From Emcibacter sp. SYSU 3D8 (lineage in GTDB: Bacteria; Pseudomonadota; Alphaproteobacteria; SMXS01), in contig NZ_JBBYXK010000001.1 of the NCBI RefSeq assembly GCF_039655875.1, positions 620,001 through 684,000 of the forward strand: DNA of 64,000 nucleotides, given 5' to 3'. This document shows, one piece after another, positions 20,292 through 27,708 of this stretch. The position numbers and the translations under genes are program-made. The stretch's first letter is position 1, and every line of letters begins with the position of its first letter. The notes beneath the pieces are model-generated. The model searched no databases. It was not told the DNA's origin and saw only the letters and a list, made by a program, of their open reading frames with translations.

Positions 20292-21820
20292 ACCGCCGGC
20301 CCGAACATGCCGGCCAGTTCGACGGCGAGGCCATTCCTGTCGATCTTGCCGTTGGGATTGCGCGGCAGGCTGTCGCGAACGATCACGGCCTTGGGCACCA
20401 TGTAGGCCGGCAATTGGGAGCGGCAGCGCGCCAGCACGTCATCCGATGACGCCTCGTCCTCATCGCTCAGGCAAACCAGGCAGACAATGGCCTGACCGAG
20501 CACGCTGTGCGGCACGCCCACAGCCACCGCCTCGGCAACCCCCGGCGTCTCGTAAACCACATCCTCGATCTCGGTGGGGCTGACCCGGTAGCCGGACGTC
20601 TTGATCATGTTGTCGTGGCGCTCGACGAAATAGAGGTAACCGTCGGCGTCGCGGGTCACCGTATCGCCCGACCAGACCGCCGGTTCCGCGGATCCGAACG
20701 ACGGCGGCAGCGGGCGGAATCGCTCGGAAGTCCGTTCAGGATCGTTCCAGTACCCCTTTGCCACCAGCGGTCCGCTGTGCACGAGTTCTCCCGGTACGCC
20801 CGGCGCGGCGCTTTGCCCCGCTGCGTCGATGACGTCGATGACGGCATGGGGAATGGCCTTGCCGATGGAATCCGGGCGCCGGCCCACCTGGGCCGGATCC
20901 AGATAAGTCGAGCGGAACGCCTCAGTCAGACCGTACATCAGAAAGATTTTCGTGCGGGGCGCCCGCTGGCGCAACGCCGCAATGGCGTGGCGCGGCATCC
21001 GGCCGCCCGAATTGGTGACATAGCGCAGTGTGACGTTCACGCATTCGGGCCATTCGAGCGCCAGCACCTGCAGCCATAGCGGCGGCACACAGGCAAGTCC
21101 GGTGATCGCCTCGCGCTCCAGCGCGGCGACAATGTCCTGCGGGAACAGGTGATTGATCAGCACCGCCGTCGCACCGGTCAACAGCGCCGTCGACAGCTGC
21201 GACAGGCCGTAGTCGAAGCTCAGCGGCAACGCGCACAGAATGCGGTCGTCGCGGGAATTGCGCAGATAGGTGGCGACACTATGCGCGCCTGTCGTCAGGT
21301 TCCGGTGCGACAGCATGACCCCTTTCGGCGACCCGGTGCTGCCTGAGGTGTAAAGCAGTGCCGCCAGATCGTCGGGGGCCGGATGTCCGATGGCGCCATC
21401 CGCGCCCAACGCCAGAAACTCGTCCCATTCCGAGTCGAGAATAACGCGGCGCACGCCGACCGGCAGCGCGGCGCCATCCTGCTCCAGCATCGCGAGTCGA
21501 TCAGCCGATGTGACCAGCAGGGACGCGCCGGAATCGGCCAGAATATGATGCACCTGCCGCGCTTTCAGCACCGGATTGACGGGGACGAACACGCCGCCTG
21601 CCCGCGCCACGCCGAAATAGGCGGTCACTGAGGTGATAGACTTGGGCAGATAGACCGCGACCCGCTCGCCCGCCTTCATGTCATGGCGCAGAAAGGCGCT
21701 CGCGGCACGCTCGATGCAGCCTGCAAGACCCACATAGTCGATGGCGTCCGCGCCCAGGCGCACCGCCTCTCCAAGGGGATTGCGCTTCATGCCGCGCTCG
21801 ATGATGTCGCCAAATAGCAT
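20288..21820 (-). CDS. acyl-CoA ligase (AMP-forming), exosortase A-associated
   Basis: ANL-superfamily adenylating enzyme of 510 residues. The P-loop-like motif is LLYTSGSTGSPKG (156-168), with MYGLTEAFRSTYL (A5), YLYFVERHDNMIKTSGYRVSP (A7-A8, in part) and the catalytic Lys in NPNGKIDRN (A10). It probably activates an amino or fatty acid for transfer to the ACP encoded divergently at 22983. ATG 21820 (MLFGDIIERG) is chosen because homology starts there; the frame stays open well past it. It shares a 64-bp divergent control region with the GNAT gene, which contains a palindrome. Confidence 0.9.
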   Translation of the reverse strand: MLFGDIIERGMKRNPLGEAVRLGADAIDYVGLAGCIERAASAFLRHDMKAGERVAVYLPKSITSVTAYFGVARAGGVFVPVNPVLKARQVHHILADSGASLLVTSADRLAMLEQDGAALPVGVRRVILDSEWDEFLALGADGAIGHPAPDDLAALLYTSGSTGSPKGVMLSHRNLTTGAHSVATYLRNSRDDRILCALPLSFDYGLSQLSTALLTGATAVLINHLFPQDIVAALEREAITGLACVPPLWLQVLALEWPECVNVTLRYVTNSGGRMPRHAIAALRQRAPRTKIFLMYGLTEAFRSTYLDPAQVGRRPDSIGKAIPHAVIDVIDAAGQSAAPGVPGELVHSGPLVAKGYWNDPERTSERFRPLPPSFGSAEPAVWSGDTVTRDADGYLYFVERHDNMIKTSGYRVSPTEIEDVVYETPGVAEAVAVGVPHSVLGQAIVCLVCLSDEDEASSDDVLARCRSQLPAYMVPKAVIVRDSLPRNPNGKIDRNGLAVELAGMFGPAV

Positions 21821-21842
21821 GATGAAGCCGCTGCCTGCACAC

Positions 21843-21860
21843 GGTAGGGTTTCCCCTACC
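21843..21860. promoter_or_regulatory. palindrome in the divergent ligase/GNAT control region
   Basis: GGTAGGG-TTTC-CCCTACC, two 7-bp inverted arms around 4 bases, sits almost exactly in the middle of the 64-bp gap between two divergent genes (22 bp from one ATG, 24 bp from the other). The size and symmetry suit an operator for a dimeric helix-turn-helix regulator acting on both transcripts. No cognate regulator lies nearby and I did not find a second copy in the window. Confidence 0.45.
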
Positions 21861-21884
21861 CTCACTGGGCTGCTTGTTAGACGA

Positions 21885-22946
21885 ATGACCCTCACAGTGG
21901 AAGAGTTTAGCGATGTGTCACGGGTCCCGGAGGACTTTGCCGCCCTGTTCGAGCGGGATGGGGCGCGCGATTTCTTCCTGACCCGGGACTGGTTCGAGCT
22001 GCTGTCGGCGCAGGGGTTGGACCCGGCGTTGGATCGCCTGATTCTCGGCGCGCGCTCGCAGGGCGGTACGCCGGCCGCGCTGATGCCGCTGGCATCGTCG
22101 GACGGCAAGGTCACCGGACTCGCCAATTACTACACCATGCTCTACGCGCCGCTGATCAATACGTCCCTGCCCGACTCTGAGGTTGCCGACGCCCTGCGGG
22201 CCATCGCGCGCACCCTGAAGGCCCAATGCTGCACGGTTCATCTCCGGCCGATGGCAGCTGACGCCCCGGTCCTTCCAGCACTTTCACGCACGTTCCGCGA
22301 GGCCGGCTTCGTCGTCGATAGCTATCCCTGCAGCGCCATGCGCTATCTGGACTGCCGGGGGCTGGATGCCGCCACGTTCACGGCCGGACTGGAATCGCGC
22401 ATCACCAATACGATCCGGCGCAACATGGGCGACATGCGCGCCCCCGACAGCTTCGCGCTGTACACCGAGCCGTCGGAAGTGGATCGCGCCATGACGCTCT
22501 ACGAGGCCGTCTATGCCGCCAGCTGGAAAGAGGCCGAGCCGTTTCCCGGTTTCATGCGCGCGCTCGCCGAACTCTGCGCGCGGCGCGGCATGTTGCGGCT
22601 GGGCTGCTGGTCGATCGACGGCGATCCGGCGGCCGCGCAGTTCTGGATCGTCCACAACGGCCGGGCCACCATCTACAAGCTGGCCCATGACCGGCTTTAC
22701 CATACGCGCTCTGTGGGATCCGCCCTGACCCTGCGCATGTTCCAGGAGATCCTCGACGGCGACCATCCCGGCCGGATCGACTTCGGCCTGGGCGAAGAAC
22801 CGTTCAAGGCCGACTGGACACCTGACAGCGCACCCAGGATCGGCTGGCTGGCATTCAATCCACTGACGCCGCGCGGCGCCGCTGCAGCGGCGCGGCACAA
22901 GGCAGGGCGCCTTTTCCGCTTATCTCGGCGGCGGAAGGGTGTATAA
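21885..22946 (+). CDS. GNAT/FemAB-like N-acetyltransferase, exosortase A locus
   Basis: A 353-residue protein with double-GNAT (FemAB-like) character: FFLTRDWFELLSAQGLDP at the N-terminus and a C-terminal core with AAQFWIVHNGRATIYKLAHD and IDFGLGEEPFKADW. This matches acetyltransferase_6-type proteins that use acyl-ACP, acyl-CoA or aminoacyl donors. ATG 21885 (MTLTVEEFSD) is chosen because an upstream extension would run through the divergent ligase gene. It begins the plus-strand run GNAT-ACP-hydrolase 2-hydrolase 1, so the ACP 37 bp downstream is the obvious donor carrier. Confidence 0.82.
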   Translation: MTLTVEEFSDVSRVPEDFAALFERDGARDFFLTRDWFELLSAQGLDPALDRLILGARSQGGTPAALMPLASSDGKVTGLANYYTMLYAPLINTSLPDSEVADALRAIARTLKAQCCTVHLRPMAADAPVLPALSRTFREAGFVVDSYPCSAMRYLDCRGLDAATFTAGLESRITNTIRRNMGDMRAPDSFALYTEPSEVDRAMTLYEAVYAASWKEAEPFPGFMRALAELCARRGMLRLGCWSIDGDPAAAQFWIVHNGRATIYKLAHDRLYHTRSVGSALTLRMFQEILDGDHPGRIDFGLGEEPFKADWTPDSAPRIGWLAFNPLTPRGAAAAARHKAGRLFRLSRRRKGV

Positions 22947-22982
22947 ACCGCTCGAAATGCGGCGGAACGACAACTGCACCTC

Positions 22983-23228
22983 ATGACAACCATCGAGACG
23001 GTTCGCAATCTTCTGGACGAGACGCTGGGGCTGGGCGACAGAGCAGGCGCCATGGTCGCCTCCACGCCGCTGCTCGGGAATCTCCCGGAACTCGACTCCA
23101 TGGCCGTGGTTGAAATCGTGACCCGGCTGGAAGCTGAATTCGGCATCAGAATTCACGATGACGAGATCAGCGCCGAAACATTCTCGACTCTGGGCGGGCT
23201 GGCCGCATTCATCGACGAGAAGCGCTGA
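22983..23228 (+). CDS. acyl carrier protein
   Basis: An 81-residue acidic four-helix carrier. The phosphopantetheine attachment site is S39 in LPELDSMAVVEI, placed as in other ACPs. It lies within the exosortase A acyl-activation module, between the GNAT gene and the two hydrolases, and opposite the AMP ligase and PLP decarboxylase. The expected job is to hold the activated acyl or amino group for transfer onto the glycan. Most bacteria keep a separate fatty-acid ACP, so this is probably a dedicated carrier. Confidence 0.93.
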   Translation: MTTIETVRNLLDETLGLGDRAGAMVASTPLLGNLPELDSMAVVEIVTRLEAEFGIRIHDDEISAETFSTLGGLAAFIDEKR

Positions 23229-23247
23229 CACCAAAGGGGGCTGTCGG

Positions 23248-24072
23248 TTGAAGGCCGAGTTTATTGCCGGTCCGCGCGGCGACCTGTTCGCGCTTTACCT
23301 TCCGCCGGATCCAGGGTCTCCAGACCATGGCGACCTGATTTTCGTTCCACCATTCGCCGAGGAAATGAACCGCTCACGTGCGGTGGTGCTTGCCCATGCG
23401 CGGGCCTTCAACCGGGCGGGCCTCGGCATTCTCGTGCTCGATCTCTATGGCACCGGCGACAGCGACGGCGGCTTTGCCGACGCCCGCTGGGAAACCTGGC
23501 GCGAGGACATCAGGGCGGCTGGCGGCTGGTTGCGCGCGCGCGGTCGCGACACGATCGGCCTGTGGGGCCTGCGGCTGGGCGGCCTGCTGGCTCTCGACAC
23601 CATGTTCGACGATCCGCTCGGCTTCCGGCAGCTTGTGCTGTGGGAGCCGGTCACTTCCGGCACGGCCTATATGGACCAGTTCCTGCGCATCGGCGTGGCC
23701 GAGGGCATGGAATCCGGCGGGCGCAGCATCACGCTCGACGAGATGCGTCTGAAGCTGAGCCGCACCGAACCGGTCGAGGTGGCCGGCTATGTGGTCTCTC
23801 GCATCCTCACCCACGCCATCGACCGGTCGGATCTGCTGGAGCTGATCGAGGCGGTCCGCGTACCGGTCACCTGGATCGACTGCGCGCAACCCACCGCGCA
23901 ACGCCTCGCCCTGATCGAGGACGCAGGGCGCGCCTGTGCCGCCAATGGCGCGCTGTTCGACTACGTCCCGGTCCGCACTGCGCCCTTCTGGTCGGTGACG
24001 AACGCATCGGCCGAGCCGCCTTTTGCCGAGGCGGTGATCGGCGCCGTGGTGAGCCGCCATGCCGCTGGCTGA
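23248..24072 (+). CDS. alpha/beta hydrolase (hydrolase 2), exosortase A-associated, no nucleophile Ser
   Basis: A 274-residue alpha/beta-hydrolase-fold protein with IFVPPFAEEMNRSR (oxyanion-side loop) and LDLYGTGDSDG. The nucleophile elbow reads GLRLG (107-111), so Arg109 stands where Ser is expected in GxSxG. I recall other exosortase A hydrolase 2 proteins having the same form, so this may be a family trait; the enzyme may be non-hydrolytic. The start is set at TTG 23248, 7 bases after AGGGGG, giving (M)KAEFIAGPRG; the frame upstream overlaps the ACP gene. Its end overlaps hydrolase 1 by 14 bases. Confidence 0.85.
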   Translation: MKAEFIAGPRGDLFALYLPPDPGSPDHGDLIFVPPFAEEMNRSRAVVLAHARAFNRAGLGILVLDLYGTGDSDGGFADARWETWREDIRAAGGWLRARGRDTIGLWGLRLGGLLALDTMFDDPLGFRQLVLWEPVTSGTAYMDQFLRIGVAEGMESGGRSITLDEMRLKLSRTEPVEVAGYVVSRILTHAIDRSDLLELIEAVRVPVTWIDCAQPTAQRLALIEDAGRACAANGALFDYVPVRTAPFWSVTNASAEPPFAEAVIGAVVSRHAAG

Positions 24073-24892
24073 CGAACGCATAATCGAAGTCGGAACCGGC
24101 GACGGTCACCTGCTGGCCATCGCGCACCTGCCGGCGCCCGCTGCCGGACACGGGGTGCTGATTGTTCCGGGCGCGCCCCAATATCGGGTCGGCCCGCACC
24201 GGCTGTTTGTCGATCTGGCCCGCCAGTTGGCCCACCACGGTGTCGCGGTGATGCGCATGGATCGGCGGGGTTACGGCGACGATGGCGGCGCACCCGTCGA
24301 TTTCGAGCAGGCGGGCCCGGACATCGAGGCCGCGCTGGCCGCGTTCCGAGCCGCCTCGCCGGATGTGCGCTCGTTCACCGTTCTGGGCCTGTGCGACGGC
24401 GCCAGCGCCGCGCTGCTCCATGCCCCTTCGCTTGCAGGCGTGGACGGCCTGATTTTGCTCAATCCCTGGGTGCGCGGCGAGACCGCCGGTTCGCAGGCGG
24501 TGCTGAATGCCTATTACCTGCCCCGATTGCTGCGCTGGCGGCGCTGGCTCGCGGTGATGACCTCATTCGCCCGGATGCGCGGCGCATTGCGCGGTATCGC
24601 GACCGCGGTGCTCGATGCGCTGCGAAAGCGGGATGCCGATCATCCCGCCTTCGTCGACACCATGCTGAGAAACTGGATCGACTTCCCCGGACGGTCACTG
24701 ATCGTGCTCAGCGGACGGGATGTTACCGCGGCCGAGTTCGACCAGCTGGTACGCCGCACGCTGACATGGCCAGTGGTGACAAAATCCACCAATGCGGCAG
24801 TGCTGCCCATAAAGGATGCGGACCACACCTTCAGCAGCCGCCGCCACAAGGCCCTGCTCTCGGAAGAGATCCTGGCATGGCTGACGACCTAG
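24059..24892 (+). CDS. alpha/beta hydrolase (hydrolase 1), exosortase A-associated
   Basis: A 277-residue alpha/beta-hydrolase-fold protein, partner of the preceding gene. The elbow is GLCDG (110-114), giving Cys112 as the likely nucleophile, as in dienelactone hydrolases, rather than Ser. Other blocks are VPGAPQYRVGPHRLF and MRMDRRGYGDDGG; a C-terminal DADHTFSSRR supplies the likely catalytic His. A role in releasing or transferring an acyl group from the ACP is plausible, but no substrate is known. It overlaps hydrolase 2 by 14 bases, implying coupled translation. Confidence 0.85.
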   Translation: MPLADERIIEVGTGDGHLLAIAHLPAPAAGHGVLIVPGAPQYRVGPHRLFVDLARQLAHHGVAVMRMDRRGYGDDGGAPVDFEQAGPDIEAALAAFRAASPDVRSFTVLGLCDGASAALLHAPSLAGVDGLILLNPWVRGETAGSQAVLNAYYLPRLLRWRRWLAVMTSFARMRGALRGIATAVLDALRKRDADHPAFVDTMLRNWIDFPGRSLIVLSGRDVTAAEFDQLVRRTLTWPVVTKSTNAAVLPIKDADHTFSSRRHKALLSEEILAWLTT

Positions 24893-25047
24893 ACTGAGCC
24901 GCCTTCAACGTCACGATTTTGGCCGTGCGGTGTCGGCTTCCAGCCGCGGCGTTTCCGTCCGCCGGCCTCGTGCTCCAGGCGCAGGGCCACGAAAGCCGCC
25001 AGCGCCGGGCCGATGCAGAACAGGATGAACATGGCGGTGTCGAACAT
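24889..25047 (-). CDS. possible 52-residue membrane protein
   Basis: A short minus-strand frame in the 316-bp gap between hydrolase 1 and the O-ligase. It begins MFDTAMFILFCIGPALAAFV, one plausible membrane helix (residues 5-21), followed by a basic, polar tail (GGRKRRGWKPTPHGQNRD). Its TAG stop overlaps the hydrolase 1 stop by 3 bases on the other strand. No good ribosome-binding site is seen, and an internal ATG (25032) is an alternative start. It may be chance. Nothing else is recognisable in 25048-25208, which should hold the O-ligase promoter. Confidence 0.35.
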   Translation of the reverse strand: MFDTAMFILFCIGPALAAFVALRLEHEAGGRKRRGWKPTPHGQNRDVEGGSV

Positions 25048-25208
25048 GGCGGCGCTTGCGGTCCCATCAGTCAGGTGGAGGCTGGCACACTATACCAGAC
25101 CGGGCGAAAACACCTCAGTGCCTGATTAGGCCGTCCATCCGGCGGCGCGCCCTGTTAGGATCGGCACCGAACGTTTCACCCATTCGGCAGCGGAGCGGTC
25201 CGCCAAGC

Positions 25209-26579
25209 ATGCGCAGCCTGTTCGTCCTCGTCCTCGTCTTCAGCTGGATACCGGCCATTTTCTACGCGCCGTATCTGGGCGTCCTGGCCTGGATGTGGGT
25301 TTCCTACATGAACCCGCACAAGATGGCCGCCGGCATGGTCTCGACCTTCCCGGTCGCCGAGGTCATTGCCATTGCCACGCTGCTGTCCTGGGTCGTCTCG
25401 CGCGAGCCGAAAAATCTGGAGATGCGGCCGGTGGTCGTGCTTCTGCTGGTGTTTACGGCGTTCTCTACCATCACCACCGTGCTGGCGGTCAATCCGGGCG
25501 TGGCATGGCCGAAATGGGAGACTTTCGTTAAGGTGATGCTGTTCACCCTGATCGCCATCCCGCTGATCAACAACCGCTATCGGCTGCACGCAATGATCTG
25601 GGTGATGGTGATCTCGTGCGCCTATTTCGCCATGCGCGGCGGCCTGTTCACGCTCCTTTCCGGCGGCGCCTACCGCGTCTGGGGACCGCCTGGAACCTTC
25701 CACGGCGACAACAACGGCATCGCCATGACCTTCCTGATGATCCTGCCGCTGTTGCGCTACCTGCAAATCCAGAACGACAATCGCTTTGCCTGGCTCTGCT
25801 TTCTCGCCGCCCAGATCCTGACCCTGCTTGCCGTGTTCGGGACCATGTCGCGCGGCGCGCTGGTCGCGCTGACGGCCATGACGGTCTATCTGCTGATCCG
25901 GTCGCGGCGGTTCGGCACCTTCGCACTGATTGTCGCCGCCGGCGCGCTTGCTTTCTACCTGATGCCGCAGGACATGAAGGACCGGCAGGCCACCACGGTG
26001 TCCTACCAGCAGGACGCGTCGGCCATAGGCCGGCTCACCATGTGGAAATATGCCATCGACGTCGCGAACGAAAGACCGCTGACCGGCGGCGGCTTCAACA
26101 TTTTCTACGACAATCCGACGCGCGCGCGTTTGCTCCCGCGCAACGCCGATGGCGTCCCGGAAGAGGGCCGCGCGGCGCACAGCGTGTATTTCGAGGTGCT
26201 GGGAGAGCACGGCTATCCGGGTCTGCTGCTCTACCTGTCGGTTCTTGCCGGCGGCTTCTTCAGCGCCGAGCGCATCTACCGCAAGGCGCGCAAGCGGCCC
26301 GACACGAAATGGGCCGCCGATTTGGCCTATATGAGCCAGTACAGCCTGATCGGCTTCGCCGTCGCCGGCGCATTCCTCAGCAAGGCGACATTCGATCTCT
26401 GCTACCATGTGCTGGCGCTGATCGTGATTACCGGCATCCTTGCGGACCGCGCGGCGAAGGAGCCGGTGCCCGACACGATACCGCCCGGCGACCCGATCCT
26501 GAGTTTCTTCCTCAAACCCCGCGTGAAGGGCTTCAAGCCGCCGAAATACAAGCCTGGCCGCCCGGCGCCGGGTAGTTAG
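25209..26579 (+). CDS. O-antigen-ligase-like (Wzy_C) protein, exosortase A-associated
   Basis: A polytopic inner-membrane protein of 456 residues with about 10-12 membrane segments. The Wzy_C/O-ligase region has GDNNGIAMTFLMILPL, FGTMSRGALVAL and the large periplasmic loop ending RAAHSVYFEVLGEHGYPGL, the usual ligase signature. It matches the putative O-glycosylation ligase family tied to exosortase A (TIGR03097 in my recollection). It is either the polymerase for the repeat unit or the ligase that attaches glycan to an acceptor. ATG 25209 is followed at once by a membrane segment. It converges on the next glycosyltransferase with 10 bp between stops. Confidence 0.88.
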   Translation: MRSLFVLVLVFSWIPAIFYAPYLGVLAWMWVSYMNPHKMAAGMVSTFPVAEVIAIATLLSWVVSREPKNLEMRPVVVLLLVFTAFSTITTVLAVNPGVAWPKWETFVKVMLFTLIAIPLINNRYRLHAMIWVMVISCAYFAMRGGLFTLLSGGAYRVWGPPGTFHGDNNGIAMTFLMILPLLRYLQIQNDNRFAWLCFLAAQILTLLAVFGTMSRGALVALTAMTVYLLIRSRRFGTFALIVAAGALAFYLMPQDMKDRQATTVSYQQDASAIGRLTMWKYAIDVANERPLTGGGFNIFYDNPTRARLLPRNADGVPEEGRAAHSVYFEVLGEHGYPGLLLYLSVLAGGFFSAERIYRKARKRPDTKWAADLAYMSQYSLIGFAVAGAFLSKATFDLCYHVLALIVITGILADRAAKEPVPDTIPPGDPILSFFLKPRVKGFKPPKYKPGRPAPGS

Positions 26580-26589
26580 GCGGCGGTGC

Positions 26590-27672
26590 CTATCCGTCCA
26601 TCAGTGCCTTATAGGCCGCGACCATGGCGGCCACGTCATAGACCTCCGACGCCCGGCGCTGGTTGGCAAGGCCGATGCGCTCACGCAGCGCCGCATCGCG
26701 CGCCAGCTTCTCCATCGCGCCCGCCAGTGCCGCCGCGTCGCCCGGCGGGACGATGAACGGCGCGTTCTCGGCAGCCACCATCGCCGGCACGTCGCCCACC
26801 GCCGTCGCCGCCACCGCCAGGCCGGCGGCCATGGCCTCGAGTACCGCATTGGGAATCTGTTCGGTCGAGGATGACAGCGCGAAGATGTCGAGCCTGGGGT
26901 AAATGTTCTCGACATCCTCCACCATGCCGGTGAATTCGACGTCGCCGCCCAGCCCCAGCTGACCGGCATGGGCTTCGAGCCGAACCCGCTCCGCCCCGTC
27001 GCCGGCGATGATCAGACGGGCGGGCATGACGGCGCGCAGCGCGGCGAAAGCGTCGAGCAGCAGATCGAGCCGCTTTTCCTCCCGTAATACCGCGACGGTA
27101 CCGATGGTCGGGACCGGACGGCGGGCGCGCCCCATCGCCGCGGCGGCGAACTTTCCGGTGGCAATACCGTCGGGCACAAGGCGCAGGCGTTGGGCGCCGA
27201 GCCCCCAGCTTTCCTGCGCCCGCTGCATCAGCGTTCGAGAGGGTACCACCGTCAGCACCCGGCCCGAGAGAACCTTGCGCCGGATCAGCGCCCGACGCCG
27301 ATAATCGGCACTTGCCTCATCCGAGCCGAAACCGCTTTCCACATGCAGCAGTCGCGGCGCGCCGGCGAGGCGCCCCGCCAGCGTCCACTCGATGCTGCCC
27401 CAGTTGTTGGTGACCATCACGTCCGGCGCCGCCTGCCGGATGAACCGGCGGTACGCCCGAAGGCGGCTTGGCAGGCTCAGTCCCGTTCCGGGTGCGGGCG
27501 GGTAGGCGACATCGAGCGCCGGATCGATGCGGTCGCGGCACTCGAGACCGCCGTTGATCGAGATGATGCTGTGCCGGAACGCCGGGCCGAGGCCATTGAT
27601 CCAGGTGGCCGTACGAATCTGCGCGCCGCCCAGTTCAAACGCCGGGAAAACATGCAGCAGGTGCCGAATCAT
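26590..27672 (-). CDS. glycosyltransferase family 4
   Basis: A 360-residue GT-B glycosyltransferase. The N-terminus HLLHVFPAFELGGAQIRTA is the Gly-rich acceptor-side loop. The donor half has GTVAVLREEKRLDLLLDAF and LSSSTEQIPNAVLEAMAAG, with the EX7E-type glutamates. It is the last gene of a minus-strand run that begins with the initiating sugar transferase and prsT (36-bp gap), so it probably adds a later sugar of the same repeat unit. It resembles, but I cannot firmly place it in, the second exosortase-associated transferase family. Confidence 0.87.
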   Translation of the reverse strand: MIRHLLHVFPAFELGGAQIRTATWINGLGPAFRHSIISINGGLECRDRIDPALDVAYPPAPGTGLSLPSRLRAYRRFIRQAAPDVMVTNNWGSIEWTLAGRLAGAPRLLHVESGFGSDEASADYRRRALIRRKVLSGRVLTVVPSRTLMQRAQESWGLGAQRLRLVPDGIATGKFAAAAMGRARRPVPTIGTVAVLREEKRLDLLLDAFAALRAVMPARLIIAGDGAERVRLEAHAGQLGLGGDVEFTGMVEDVENIYPRLDIFALSSSTEQIPNAVLEAMAAGLAVAATAVGDVPAMVAAENAPFIVPPGDAAALAGAMEKLARDAALRERIGLANQRRASEVYDVAAMVAAYKALMDG

Positions 27673-27708
27673 CCGGACTGGCCGGGGCTCAGCCTCGGGT
27701 CGCCCGGA

